A stretch of DNA of 64,000 bases from Amycolatopsis sp. DSM 110486 (lineage in GTDB: Bacteria > Actinomycetota > Actinomycetes > Mycobacteriales > Pseudonocardiaceae), in the NCBI RefSeq assembly GCF_019468465.1, contig NZ_CP080519.1, positions 4,665,001 through 4,729,000 of the forward strand. Direction: 5' to 3'. Positions 17,320-26,046 of this stretch are shown piece by piece (position 1 is the first letter of the stretch; each line of letters starts with the position of its first letter). Below the pieces are notes generated by a model that saw only the letters and a program-made list of their open reading frames with translations, searched no databases and had not been told where the DNA came from. Position numbers and translations under genes: made by a program.

Positions 17320-17946
17320 TCAGGCCACGGCCAGGCGCTGCCGCCGCCCGCTGAGCAGGACGATGAGCATCACCAGGGACAGCGCGGGCAACGGGTAGCC
17401 CAGCACCAGACCCATGGTGGTGTCGAGAACCGGCGCGACGATCGCCGCCACGAACACCCACGTGGGCGCCGTCGCGGGTTTCGCGGCGGGGGACCAGGGT
17501 GTGCGGGACCACGGCTTCGCCACGGAAATCCACGCCTGCACGGCCAATCCACCCGCCATGAGCCCCGCGCCGGCGGCCTGCTGCCACGTCGGGGTGGCCG
17601 TCGCGGCGGCGTTCTCGAGGGCGGGTGACAGCAGGAAGATCCCGGCGTACAGCTGCACCAGCGTGAGCCCGAACTTCACCAGCACCCACCAGTGCCGGAA
17701 GAACCCCCAGGCCGTCGCGCCCGCCAGCACCAGCCCGGTGAACGCGGCGGCGTTCGCCATGGGTGCCAGCAACGCCGTGTCCAGGTGCCGCGCCATGTTC
17801 ATCGCGGCGGCGCGCGTGGCCGCGTCGCCCTGGAGCGCCACGAGCGTCAGCGTCATGAGCCCGATCGCCTGGCTCATCCACGCGATCGACGACACCGCGT
17901 GCAGCCACACCACCGCCTGCCGCCACCGCGGCGAAACCCGAGTCAC
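17320..17946 (-). CDS. Integral membrane protein, possibly DUF2269-like
   Basis: About 208 residues with roughly five hydrophobic helices. The first, AVVWLHAVSSIAWMSQAIG, carries a histidine followed by Ser/Trp, as in small heme- or copper-related membrane families such as DUF2269. Later come AFTGLVLAGATAWGF, WWVLVKFGLTLVQLYAGIF and a C-terminal LVLGYPLPALSLVMLIVLL. The start is uncertain: GTG 17946 is used here, GTG 17994 would add 16 residues, and neither has a strong ribosome binding site. It converges on the repeat-peptide gene, with only 13 bp between their stops. Confidence 0.65.
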   Translation of the reverse strand: MTRVSPRWRQAVVWLHAVSSIAWMSQAIGLMTLTLVALQGDAATRAAAMNMARHLDTALLAPMANAAAFTGLVLAGATAWGFFRHWWVLVKFGLTLVQLYAGIFLLSPALENAAATATPTWQQAAGAGLMAGGLAVQAWISVAKPWSRTPWSPAAKPATAPTWVFVAAIVAPVLDTTMGLVLGYPLPALSLVMLIVLLSGRRQRLAVA

Positions 17947-17994
17947 GGCAATAACAATCGCCTGGACACCACCGCGGGCACATCCGGTGAACAC

Positions 17995-18502
17995 CCTGAG
18001 ATCACCCCGAGACGAACGCCGCCCGCGTGTCGAAGACAGCGTCTGCGGGGGCCGGCGCGCATGCACAAAGGGTTGTCGCGGGTGGGTTGTGCTCGCTGTG
18101 GTCCGGGAAGTTCGCGGTGTTCGGTGGTGTCGTAGGCCCGGGTTTCGGCGCGCTGTGAACTGCCTCCAGCGACGTGGCCTGAGTCGCGGACTCTGCCTGC
18201 AAGTGCGGTGAGCTGCGCCCGCGCTGCCGTGGTGAGCTGCGGAGCACATCGGTGGGTGCAGTCGGGAGGTGCTGTCCGAGACAGCCCACCGGCTCGAGGC
18301 GCGTTGCGCTGGTGAGTGGCGGTGAAGGTTGATGTCCTCGTCGCGCGCGGTAAACCATGCTCGAACGTTCGGCCGACAACCGCCTGAGCGGCGACATCGA
18401 CCGTCCGAAGCCGGCAACGCCTGAAGACTTCGTCACAAACCCTGCCCCAGCCGGACAAACCCAGGTTACCGTCCCCCGGGACGAAACCCGAGGAGGCGAG
18501 CC
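17995..18502. other. Intergenic region without a supported gene
   Basis: About 500 bp between divergent genes. Open frames on both strands have no ribosome binding site and translate to low-complexity Arg/Pro/Ala sequence. No strong hairpin or promoter was identified. Confidence 0.5.
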
Positions 18503-19117
18503 ATGGTCGATTGGGCCGGATTTGTCCCCGCCGCGGTCCTGGTGTCGCTCATCCCGGGCGCCAACCAGCTGCTGGGCCTGCGCAACGCCGCCCGCTACGG
18601 CGTCGGCTACGCCATGGCCGGCATCGGTGGCCGGTTCGTGGCGTTCGTGGTCCTGATCGGTCTGGTCGCGGCCGGGCTGGGGACGCTGCTGGCCGCGTCC
18701 GCCGAGCTGCTCACGATCCTCAAGTGGATCGGCGTCGCCTACCTGCTGTGGCTCGGCATCAGCAGCATCCTCAAGGCCCGCCGCGAGATGAGCCAGACGC
18801 AGGATCCGCCCAAGAGCAGGAACCTGCGAGCCGTAGTGGTCAACGAGTTCGCAGTCGCCATCAGCAACCCCAAGGCGCTGCTGCTCTTCGCCGCCCTCCT
18901 GCCGCAGTTCACCACGACCGGCAGCCCGACAGCGCTCGCCGAGCTGGGCGCCGCCTACCTCGGGGTGGAGCTCGTCGTCGGCCTCGCCTACGTGCTGGTC
19001 GGCCGAGCCATCGGCGTCGCCGGCGTCAAGGCCAAGACCCAGCGGAAGGTCGACGCCGGCTCGGGCATCTGCTTCGTCATCCTCGCCGGTGTGCTCGCCG
19101 TCGACAGCTCACTCTGA
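18503..19117 (+). CDS. LysE-family translocator
   Basis: 204-residue exporter of the LysE/RhtB superfamily, which pumps amino acids or small metabolites out of the cell. GAGGAGGCGAG precedes the ATG at 18503. Visible: N-terminal FVPAAVLVSLIPGANQLLGL (the family's PGPN-like turn), a cluster of hydrophobic segments, LKWIGVAYLLWLGISS, a charged loop, and AISNPKALLLFAALLPQF, the conserved NPK motif. The last bases overlap the end of the convergent SorC-family gene by 9 bp. Confidence 0.88.
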   Translation: MVDWAGFVPAAVLVSLIPGANQLLGLRNAARYGVGYAMAGIGGRFVAFVVLIGLVAAGLGTLLAASAELLTILKWIGVAYLLWLGISSILKARREMSQTQDPPKSRNLRAVVVNEFAVAISNPKALLLFAALLPQFTTTGSPTALAELGAAYLGVELVVGLAYVLVGRAIGVAGVKAKTQRKVDAGSGICFVILAGVLAVDSSL

Positions 19118-20092
19118 CAAAGGCCGCTTCTCCGCCAGCTCCAGCAACGGCACCGCGGCCGCCGCGTCCGTGATGAGCGTCGACACCATGCCGGACCTCA
19201 GCACGGCGTCCACCGCGGCCGCCTTCGGTTCGCTGTAGCCGATCGCGATCACCTCCGGCACCGCGAGCAGCTCCTCCGTGCTGATCGCCAGGACGTGGTG
19301 CGCCAGACCCGTCGACAAAGCGTTTCCCGATGCGTCGAACAGCCGAGCCGCGACCTCGGCCGTCGCCCCGCGCGCGGCGATGGCGGCGCGCTCGGCTTCG
19401 TCCAGGGCGTCGTACACGGTGGACTCGCCGGGTGACCAGGCGCCGATGCTCACCACGGCCTTCGTCAGCTTGCCGAACTGCCCGAAAGTCTCAGCGATGC
19501 CGGGCTGGTGGCGCAGGATCTCCGTGGTTCGCCGGTCCGGCAGCACGAGCGGGCCGAAAATCGGATAAGCGTCGCCGCCGGAGACCGAGGTCACGCGGCT
19601 CACGGTTTCGACGGAGCGCCCGCGCATGTCCATGCCGGCTTGCACTCCGCACAACTGCACGATCGGGCAGCGCGGAAGTGTTCTGATGGCCTCGGTCATC
19701 GCGTTGACCGACCGGGCCCACGACAGCCCGATGACGTCCGTCGGGCGGGCGATCTCCTCAAGGAGGTGAGCGGCGAGCGTCCCGACCTTCTTGCGCACGA
19801 CCTCGCGCGGCTCCTTCGCCGCCGCTCGTTCGAGCACCAAAGCGCGGCGAAGCCCGTACGCGCGCCTGACCTCGTCGGACAGCTCCACGTCGAGCGGCGC
19901 GGGCAGGTCGAACTCCACCCTGACCAGGCCCGTCTCCCGGGCGGTGTCGAGCAGGCGCGCGACCTTGAACCGGCTCACGCCGAACTCTTCGGCGATCTCC
20001 AGCTTCGAGCGGCCCTGCACGTAGAAGCGGCGGGCCATGGTGGCCAGCTCCAAGCTCTCGGTCAGCAGCGGCCGGGCCTTCTTGCTGCTCAT
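19109..20092 (-). CDS. SorC/DeoR-type sugar-binding transcriptional regulator
   Basis: 327-residue repressor-type regulator from ATG 20092. The N-terminal helix-turn-helix is ARRFYVQGRSKLEIAEEFGV followed by SRFKVARLLDTARE. The rest is a SorC-type phosphosugar-binding domain (DVIGLSWARSVNAM, VQLCGV, FGKLTKAVVSIGAWSPG, GDAYP). It is divergent from a polyol dehydrogenase and sugar transporter operon and very probably controls it. A perfect palindrome TGCTCATATGAGCA covers its own start codon, and a near copy lies in front of the dehydrogenase gene, which suggests both autoregulation and control of the operon. Confidence 0.9.
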   Translation of the reverse strand: MSSKKARPLLTESLELATMARRFYVQGRSKLEIAEEFGVSRFKVARLLDTARETGLVRVEFDLPAPLDVELSDEVRRAYGLRRALVLERAAAKEPREVVRKKVGTLAAHLLEEIARPTDVIGLSWARSVNAMTEAIRTLPRCPIVQLCGVQAGMDMRGRSVETVSRVTSVSGGDAYPIFGPLVLPDRRTTEILRHQPGIAETFGQFGKLTKAVVSIGAWSPGESTVYDALDEAERAAIAARGATAEVAARLFDASGNALSTGLAHHVLAISTEELLAVPEVIAIGYSEPKAAAVDAVLRSGMVSTLITDAAAAVPLLELAEKRPLSE

Positions 20093-20099
20093 ATGAGCA
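20086..20099. promoter_or_regulatory. Operator O1 of the SorC-family regulator
   Basis: TGCTCATATGAGCA is a perfect 14-bp palindrome overlapping the regulator's start codon. A near-identical copy lies 105 bp away at 20191. Confidence 0.7.
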
Positions 20100-20126
20100 C
20101 CATAGCGCAGAATCCAACCCGAAAGG

Positions 20127-20156
20127 TTGACGAAACCCCTAGAAAACCCCTGTAAT
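20127..20156 (+). promoter_or_regulatory. Promoter of the polyol dehydrogenase-transporter operon
   Basis: TTGACG (20127-20132), an 18-bp spacer and TGTAAT (20151-20156), five of six matches to the -10 consensus. The predicted transcription start is near 20163, so operator O2 would lie about 28 bp downstream of it and O1 about 70 bp upstream. Confidence 0.65.
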
Positions 20157-20190
20157 GCTTTCACCAATTAGCTGCGCCACACGTTGATGC

Positions 20191-20204
20191 TGCTCAGATG
20201 AGCG
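20191..20204. promoter_or_regulatory. Operator O2 of the SorC-family regulator
   Basis: TGCTCAGATGAGCG matches O1 at 12 of 14 positions and keeps the TGCTCA/TGAGC half-sites. It lies between the predicted transcription start and the AGGAAGGGG ribosome binding site of the dehydrogenase gene. Confidence 0.65.
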
Positions 20205-20223
20205 CCTAGGAAGGGGATGAGGC

Positions 20224-21228
20224 ATGCGTGCCGCGATCGTGGACCGGCCCGGGGAAATCCGGGTCGGCGACGTTCCCGATCCGAAGCCCGGAGAGCGCCA
20301 GGTCGTCGTGAAGGTCGGCGCCTGCGGGATCTGCGGGACCGACCTGCACATCGCCGACGGGCACTTCCCGCCGACGCCGTACCCCATCGTTCCCGGCCAC
20401 GAGTTCGCCGGCGAGATCGTCGAGCTCGGCGCCGACATACCGGGTGAGTGGAAGATCGGCGACCGCGTGGCCGTCGACCCGTCGCTGTACTGCGGCTACT
20501 GCACGCCGTGCCGCTCCGGCCACGGCAACCTCTGCGCCAACTGGAACGCCACCGGCGACACGGTCAACGGCGCGTTCGCCGAGTACGTCGCCGTACCGGC
20601 CGACACGTGCCACAAGATGCCTGACTCGATGACGTGGGAACAGGGCGCGCTCGTCGAACCCGTCTCGTGCGCCGTGCACGGCGTGCGCCGCATCGGCGTC
20701 GAGGCCGGCGAACGGTTCCTCGTGGTCGGCGCCGGCACGATGGGCCTGATCATGCAGCAGCTGTTGCAGCGCGCGGGCGCCGAAGTCACTGTCGTCGACC
20801 GCAACGCGAGCCGCCTGCCGCGCGCCACCAGCCTCGGCGCCACCGCCGTGGCCGAGGACGTGTCCGCTTTGGACGGTGAGCTCTACGACGCCGCCGTCGA
20901 CTGCACCGGCGCCGCCCCCGCCATCGAGTCGGCTTTCGACGCGCTGCGCCGTGGCGGCCGCCTGCTCGTGTTCGGCGTCGCGCCCGCCGAGGCCCGCGTG
21001 GCGCTCTCGCCCTTCCGCATCTACAACGACGAGATCACCATCGTCGGCTCCATGGCCGTGCTCAACAGCTACGCGAGCGCGCTCGACCTCGTCGCCAAGG
21101 GCTTCATCGACACCGAAGCGCTGATCACCGACACGCTCCCGCTGGAGCAGTACCCCGACGCGTTGGCCAAGATGCGCGGCGGCTCCGGCCTCAAGATCCA
21201 GGTGCTCCCCGGAGGTGGCCGTGCGTAA
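20224..21228 (+). CDS. Zinc-dependent alcohol (polyol) dehydrogenase
   Basis: 334-residue medium-chain dehydrogenase. The catalytic zinc site is CGICGTDLHI with GHEFAGEIVELG, and the structural zinc cluster is CGYCTPCRSGHGNLC. Nucleotide binding follows with LVVGAGTMGLIMQQLLQRAG. The next residues read VVDRN, an acidic residue consistent with NAD preference. The sorbitol/xylitol dehydrogenase type is most likely, given the SorC regulator upstream and the sugar transporter behind; threonine dehydrogenase type is the alternative. The stop overlaps the solute-binding protein start by 8 bp. Confidence 0.9.
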   Translation: MRAAIVDRPGEIRVGDVPDPKPGERQVVVKVGACGICGTDLHIADGHFPPTPYPIVPGHEFAGEIVELGADIPGEWKIGDRVAVDPSLYCGYCTPCRSGHGNLCANWNATGDTVNGAFAEYVAVPADTCHKMPDSMTWEQGALVEPVSCAVHGVRRIGVEAGERFLVVGAGTMGLIMQQLLQRAGAEVTVVDRNASRLPRATSLGATAVAEDVSALDGELYDAAVDCTGAAPAIESAFDALRRGGRLLVFGVAPAEARVALSPFRIYNDEITIVGSMAVLNSYASALDLVAKGFIDTEALITDTLPLEQYPDALAKMRGGSGLKIQVLPGGGRA

Positions 21229-22561
21229 GCTCCTGTGCCTCCTTGCCGCAACAGCGTTGTTCGTCACGGGATGCGCCGGAGCCGGATCGTTCGGCAACGG
21301 TGGGCGGACGCTCGTCATCGCGATCGTCTCGAACCCCCAGATGAAGGACGCCATCTCGCTCTCGAGTGAGTTCGAGAAGGCGAACCCGGGCGTGCACCTC
21401 AAGTTCGTCTCCCTGCCGGAGAACGAGGCACGCGCGAAGATCACCGCGTCCACCGCCACGCAGGGCGGCGAGTTCGACGTGGTGATGATCAGCAACTACG
21501 AGGCCCCGCAGTGGGCGGCCAACGGCTGGCTCGAAAACCTCGAACCGCACATGAAGGCCACTCCTGGCTACGACGAGAACGACTTCATCCCCAGCATCCG
21601 GCAGTCGCTGTCGTATGAGAACCAGATGTACGCGGTGCCGTTCTACGGGGAATCGTCCTTTGTGGTCTACCGCAAGGACCTGTTCGCCAAGGCCGGGATC
21701 ACGATGCCGGCGCACCCCACGTGGCAGCAGATCGCGGACTACGCGGCGAAGCTCGACGACAAGAACGCCGGCATCGCGGGCATCTGCCTGCGCGGCAAGC
21801 CGGGCTGGGGCGAGAGCCTCGCGCCGTTCACCACCGTTGCCAACACCTTCGGCGCGCAGTGGTTCGACAAGGACTGGAACGCCAAGCTCACCAGCCCGGA
21901 GTTCACGCAGGCGGCCAACTTCTACGTGAACCTCGTGCGCGACCACGGTGAGGTCGGCGCCTCCAGCGCCGGGTTCTCCGAGTGCGGCACGCGCTATGCC
22001 CAGGGCCAGGCCGCGATGTGGTACGACGCCACGTCGATGACCGGCACCACCGAAGACCCCACCAGCAGCAAGGTCGTCGGCAAGAACGGCTACGCGCCGG
22101 CCCCGGTCGAGAAGACGCAGGCCAGCGGCTGGCTCTACACATGGGCGCTCGGGATCCCGAAGGTCGCCAAGGACAAGGACGACGCCTGGAAGTTCATGGC
22201 TTGGATGACCGACAAGGCGTACGCGAAGAAGGTCGGCGAGACCTACGGCTGGAACCGCGTGCCGCCGGGCACGCGCCAGTCGACATACGAGATCCCGCAG
22301 TACCGCGATGCGGCCAAGGCCTACGCCCAGCCGACGCTCGACGGGATCGCCGACGCCAACCAGCAGAAGGCCATGGTGAGCCCGGTGCCGTACCCGGGGA
22401 TCCAGTTCGTGGGGATCCCGGAGTTCCAGGACCTCGGCACGCGCGTCAGCCAGCAGTTGTCGGCGGCGATCGCGGGCCAGACCTCAGTAGCGGACGCGCT
22501 ACAGCAGTCGCAGAAGTACGCGGCCACAGTCGGCGAGTCCTACCAGGCGGTGAAGCCATGA
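21221..22561 (+). CDS. Sugar/polyol ABC transporter solute-binding lipoprotein
   Basis: 446-residue binding protein of solute-binding family 1, resembling the sorbitol/mannitol-binding proteins. GTG 21221 is chosen because GGAGGT lies 4 bp before it; GTG 21215 is also in frame. The signal is short, with lipobox VTGC. The mature protein contains the usual beginning VIAIVSNPQMKDAISLSSEF, the conserved YAVPFYGESSFVVYRKDLF, and WKFMAWMTDKAYAKK near the end. It overlaps the dehydrogenase gene, and its stop overlaps the first permease (ATGA). Confidence 0.9.
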   Translation: MRKLLCLLAATALFVTGCAGAGSFGNGGRTLVIAIVSNPQMKDAISLSSEFEKANPGVHLKFVSLPENEARAKITASTATQGGEFDVVMISNYEAPQWAANGWLENLEPHMKATPGYDENDFIPSIRQSLSYENQMYAVPFYGESSFVVYRKDLFAKAGITMPAHPTWQQIADYAAKLDDKNAGIAGICLRGKPGWGESLAPFTTVANTFGAQWFDKDWNAKLTSPEFTQAANFYVNLVRDHGEVGASSAGFSECGTRYAQGQAAMWYDATSMTGTTEDPTSSKVVGKNGYAPAPVEKTQASGWLYTWALGIPKVAKDKDDAWKFMAWMTDKAYAKKVGETYGWNRVPPGTRQSTYEIPQYRDAAKAYAQPTLDGIADANQQKAMVSPVPYPGIQFVGIPEFQDLGTRVSQQLSAAIAGQTSVADALQQSQKYAATVGESYQAVKP

Positions 22562-23493
22562 GTACGATTTCGGTCCCCGCCGGCACGGCGCCGGCCACCA
22601 CCCACCCTGCGAGCACGAAGAAGGCCACCAACAAGGCGGGGAAGCGGCGGCTGCCCCTGTTGCCCGCGTTGATCTTCGTGATCGCGGTGACGCAGATTCC
22701 CTTCCTGCTCACCATCTACTACTCGTTCCAGTCGTGGAACCTGGTGCGGCCGGGTTCGTTCCACTTCGTCGGCTTCCAGAACTACGCCGACGTTTTCACC
22801 GACTCGACGTTTCTCGGTGCGCTGCTCAACACCGTGGTGCTCACCGTGGTGTGCGTGTTCCTGTCGCTGCTGCTCGGGCTGGGCCTGGCGATCCTGCTGG
22901 ACCGCAAGTTCGTCGGCCGCGGTTTCGTGCGGACGCTGCTGATCACGCCGTTCCTGATCCTGCCCGCGGCCGGCGCGCTGCTGTGGAAGACCACGATGTT
23001 CGACCCGACCTACGGCCTGCTGCATTTCGTGTTCGGCACCGACGTCGACTGGCTTTCGCAGTTCCCGCTCGCCGCGGTGATGGCGCAGATCATCTGGCAG
23101 TGGACGCCGTTCATGATGCTGCTGACGCTCGCCGGCCTGCAGAGTCAGCCGAAGGACGTGCTGGAGGCCGCGTCGGTCGACGGCGCGGGCCGCTGGCGCA
23201 CGTTCGTGTCGATCACGCTGCCGCACCTGTCGCGGTTCCTGCAACTGGCGACGCTGCTGGGCGCGATCTACATCGTGAACAGCTTCGACGCGATCTTCCT
23301 GATGACGCAGGGCGGTCCGGGCACGGCCAGCACGAACCTGCCGTTCTACATCTACCAGCGCGCGTTCGAGGGCTTCGACATCGGCCAGTCGTCGGCGATG
23401 GGTGTGGTGGTCGTGATCATCACGATGATCGTGGCGACGTTCGCCCTGCGCCTGATGTTCCGCGCGTTCTCGGTGGACGGAGGCACGAAATGA
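22558..23493 (+). CDS. Sugar ABC transporter permease, MalF-like
   Basis: 311-residue permease with six or more hydrophobic segments after a 40-residue Ala/Thr/Lys-rich cytoplasmic N-terminus. The permease loop that contacts the ATPase, VLEAASVDGAGRWRTF, is of the EAA type, and GGPGTASTNLPFYIYQRAF is typical of MalF-like sugar permeases. ATGA overlaps couple it to both neighbours. No ATPase gene is present in this operon. Confidence 0.92.
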   Translation: MSTISVPAGTAPATTHPASTKKATNKAGKRRLPLLPALIFVIAVTQIPFLLTIYYSFQSWNLVRPGSFHFVGFQNYADVFTDSTFLGALLNTVVLTVVCVFLSLLLGLGLAILLDRKFVGRGFVRTLLITPFLILPAAGALLWKTTMFDPTYGLLHFVFGTDVDWLSQFPLAAVMAQIIWQWTPFMMLLTLAGLQSQPKDVLEAASVDGAGRWRTFVSITLPHLSRFLQLATLLGAIYIVNSFDAIFLMTQGGPGTASTNLPFYIYQRAFEGFDIGQSSAMGVVVVIITMIVATFALRLMFRAFSVDGGTK

Positions 23494-24344
23494 CCACGGC
23501 TGTTTCCGAGGTTTCGGGGGTTTCCGGGCGCAAGCGCCGCTACGGGGCGGGTTCGCTCACGGTCGTCACGTGGATCGTCGCGATCCTCTTCGTGTTCCCG
23601 CTGCTGTGGATGATCCTCACGGCGTTCAAGCAGGAATCCGACGCCTACACGGACCCGCCGAAGCTCTTCTTCAGCCCGACCTTCGACCAGATCTCCGGGG
23701 TGCTGAAGGGCGGTTTCCTGCCGTACCTGGCGAACTCGGCGTTCGTGACTGTGGTGTCGACGCTGTTGGTGCTGCTGCTCGGCATCCCGGCGGCGTACGC
23801 GCTTTCGCTGGCGCCCGTGAAGAAGACGAAGAACGCCCTGAGTTTCTTCCTGTCCACCAAGATGCTGCCGATCGTCGCGGCCATCATCCCGCTGTACGTG
23901 ATCTCCCAGAACACCAACCTGCTCGACACGGTGTGGGCGCTGATCATCCTGTACACGTCGATGAACCTGCCGCTCGCGATCTGGATGATGCGCTCGTTCT
24001 TCCTCGAGGTCCCCGGCGAGATGATCGAGGCGGCCCACATCGACGGCGCCAACCTCCCGACGCTGCTGCGCAAGATCATCATGCCGGTCGTCGCCCCGGG
24101 CGTCGCCGCGACGGCGCTGATTTGCGTGATTTTCTCGTGGACGGAGTTTTTCTACGCGGTGAACCTGACGGCCGCCCGTGCTGGGACGGTGCCGGTGTTT
24201 TTGGTCGGGTTCATCACGAGTGAAGGTTTGTATTGGGCGCAGTTGTCCGCTGCGGCGTTGTTGGCTTCGCTGCCGGTGATGATCGTGGGGTGGTTCGCGC
24301 AGAACCACCTGGTGCGGGGGTTGTCGATGGGTGCGGTGAAGTAG
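23490..24344 (+). CDS. Sugar ABC transporter permease, MalG-like
   Basis: 284-residue permease, the usual MalG partner. N-terminal VVTWIVAILFVFPLLWMILT, the family's FFLSTKMLPIVAAIIPLYVI, the EAA loop MIEAAHIDGANLPTLLRKI, and AQLSAAALLASLPVMIVGWF at the end. The ATG overlaps the previous stop by 4 bp. It is the last gene of the operon and is followed by a terminator. Confidence 0.92.
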   Translation: MTTAVSEVSGVSGRKRRYGAGSLTVVTWIVAILFVFPLLWMILTAFKQESDAYTDPPKLFFSPTFDQISGVLKGGFLPYLANSAFVTVVSTLLVLLLGIPAAYALSLAPVKKTKNALSFFLSTKMLPIVAAIIPLYVISQNTNLLDTVWALIILYTSMNLPLAIWMMRSFFLEVPGEMIEAAHIDGANLPTLLRKIIMPVVAPGVAATALICVIFSWTEFFYAVNLTAARAGTVPVFLVGFITSEGLYWAQLSAAALLASLPVMIVGWFAQNHLVRGLSMGAVK

Positions 24345-24357
24345 GTTCTGTTTTTCG

Positions 24358-24396
24358 GGTGGCCATCCTCGTCGGTTCGGGGGTGGCCACCTTTTT
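24358..24396 (+). terminator. Rho-independent-type terminator of the polyol transporter operon
   Basis: Arms GGTGGCCA (24358-24365) and TGGCCACC (24384-24391), followed by TTTTT. Confidence 0.85.
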
Positions 24397-24857
24397 ATGC
24401 CAGCGCGCCTGAAAGGACCGCCGCGACCATGGGACGCAAGGACGACGCATCGGGGGAGCGGTCGGCGAAGTGAAGGTGCCCGGCGCCCACCAAGGTCGGG
24501 GCGAGGGTGTCGACATCGGCGTCCGGGGTGAGGCGGCCGAGGGTGCGTTCGGCGGTGAGGTAGCGCGCGAGCATGCGGGCGGCGTCGGAGGCGAGGGGGA
24601 CGCCGGTGCCGGGGCGAGCGGCGCGGAGGCGGGTGCGGAGTTCGTCGCGGAAGGTGATGAGGGCGACGATGGAGACGGCGACCGAGGTGAAGACCTGCTG
24701 GAGAGCCGTGGACGTTGTCGACCATCGAGCCGGTGCCTGCCGCATCCGTGAGGGTGTCGGAGAAGGCCCGGACCTGGGCGATGCGGTCGAGGACGAGTTC
24801 GGTCAGGAAGCCGTCGAAGTCAGTGAAGTGCTTGTGCCGCATGCCTTTCGTCCAGCC
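24395..24857 (-). pseudogene. Frameshifted TetR-family regulator
   Basis: Two minus-strand frames join into one TetR protein. The upstream frame gives TKGMRHKHFTDFDGFLTELV and LDRIAQVRAF (end of the helix-turn-helix and following helix). The downstream frame gives QQVFTSVAVSIVALITFRDE, ERTLGRLTPDADVDTLAP and GAGHLHFADRSPDA, a typical ligand domain. The frame changes near 24700. The first part of the helix-turn-helix is not recognisable, so the gene is both frameshifted and 5'-damaged. It could be a sequencing error only if the 5' end were also explained. Confidence 0.7.
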
Positions 24858-25030
24858 GGGTTCTGTAGTGCGCGGGAGTTTCGTCGCGAGTTGTCCACAG
24901 GGCCGTCGAGTTGTGGACTACTCGGCACATTTCCGTCTTGGGCCCGGGTTTCGTCGGGGGTGGCCAGTAGACTGGACATGGGCACGCCCCCCTAGGGAGG
25001 GCGGGGGCCTGTCTGAGGGGAGTGGGCGTG

Positions 25031-25810
25031 ATGGGGGTACCTGAGCCGCACGAGTTGAGGAAGACAGCCGAGTCGTTCGGGATCGACGCCGGGCGCTACG
25101 ACCGTGCGCGGCCGAGGTATCCGGAAGTGCTGATCACCGAGATCGTCGGAAACACCCCCGGCGCAAGCATCCTCGACGTCGGCACCGGCACCGGCATCGC
25201 CGCGCGGCAGTTCAAAAACACGGGCTGCCAGGTGCTCGGAGTGGAACCCGACGAGCGCATGGCCGAGTTCGCCCGAACCACCGGGATCGACGTCGAAGTC
25301 GCCAATTTCGAAGAGTGGGACCCGAAGAACCGCACCTTCGACATCCTCACCGCCGGCCAAGCCTGGCACTGGGTGGATCCGCGGAGGGGTGCCGAGAAAG
25401 CCGCCCAAGTGCTCAACCCAGGAGGCACCTTCGCCGTCTTCTGGCACCTTTTCCTGCCGCCGGACGACATCGCGAAAGCCTTCGGCGAAGCGTTCCGCAA
25501 GGTAGCCCCGAACTTCCCCATCAAGGTCGACAGAACCCCGAACAGAGAAGCCTACAAACCCATCATCGACAAAACCGAAGAAGCACTGCACAAAACAGGC
25601 TTCCACAACCCGCAAAGGCACTTCTACACCTGGCAACAGAACTACACCCGCGCCGAGTACCTCGATCTGCTCCCCACTCAGGGCGGCCTCACCCGCGTCC
25701 CGAAGCCACAGCAGGAAGAGGTACTGGCCGCCGTGGGCGCCGCCATCGACGCCCGCGGCGGTCAGTTCACCTGCGACTACACCACGGTGCTCTTCACCGC
25801 GGCCAGCTAA
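25031..25810 (+). CDS. Class I SAM-dependent methyltransferase
   Basis: About 259 residues. Motif I is ILDVGTGTGIAARQF near residue 48, followed by the acidic loop VLGVEPDERM, then FDILTAGQAWHWVDP, the typical post-motif of small-molecule methyltransferases. The target is unknown. GAGGGGAG lies upstream; possible starts are GTG 25022, GTG 25028 and ATG 25031, all in frame. A C-rich/G-rich hairpin (about 24985-25008) lies in the presumed leader. Its 3' end abuts the ferredoxin gene on the other strand. Confidence 0.85.
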   Translation: MGVPEPHELRKTAESFGIDAGRYDRARPRYPEVLITEIVGNTPGASILDVGTGTGIAARQFKNTGCQVLGVEPDERMAEFARTTGIDVEVANFEEWDPKNRTFDILTAGQAWHWVDPRRGAEKAAQVLNPGGTFAVFWHLFLPPDDIAKAFGEAFRKVAPNFPIKVDRTPNREAYKPIIDKTEEALHKTGFHNPQRHFYTWQQNYTRAEYLDLLPTQGGLTRVPKPQQEEVLAAVGAAIDARGGQFTCDYTTVLFTAAS

Positions 25811-25811
25811 C

Positions 25812-26006
25812 TCACTCCTGCAACGAAAGCGCCTGGCTCGGGCACACGTTCACGGCCTCGCGGGCCTTGTCCACGAGCTCGCCCTCGGGCGTCTCGTTGA
25901 GCACGATCACCGTGCCGTCGTCCTCGCTCTGGTCGAACAGGGCGGGCTCGGTGAGCACGCACTGGCCGGCGCCGACGCACTTGCCGGTGTCCGCGATGAT
26001 CTTCAT
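25812..26006 (-). CDS. 3Fe-4S ferredoxin, electron donor for the adjacent P450s
   Basis: 64-residue single-cluster ferredoxin. Cysteines lie in GKCVGAGQCVLTEPALF and VNVCPSQAL, the pattern of actinobacterial 3Fe-4S ferredoxins in which the second Cys of the CxxCxxC motif is replaced. It is the last gene of a minus-strand operon behind three P450 genes and probably passes electrons from a ferredoxin reductase encoded elsewhere. The usual length and position support the call strongly. Confidence 0.93.
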   Translation of the reverse strand: MKIIADTGKCVGAGQCVLTEPALFDQSEDDGTVIVLNETPEGELVDKAREAVNVCPSQALSLQE

Positions 26007-26046
26007 GACTTCCTCTTCCTGGCTCGTGGTGGGAGCAGACTGATCT

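Noticed and set aside
18357..18656. Plus-strand open frame before the LysE gene
   Set aside because: No ribosome binding site and low-complexity translation; it overlaps the well-supported LysE start.
23352..24842. 496-residue minus-strand open frame ending inside the MalF-like permease gene
   Set aside because: Only its first residues are real (the TetR fragment); the rest is an antisense shadow entered through the frameshift.
24983..25010. C-rich/G-rich hairpin before the methyltransferase gene as a terminator or riboswitch
   Set aside because: Short and imperfect, no T-tract, and no recognised riboswitch core.
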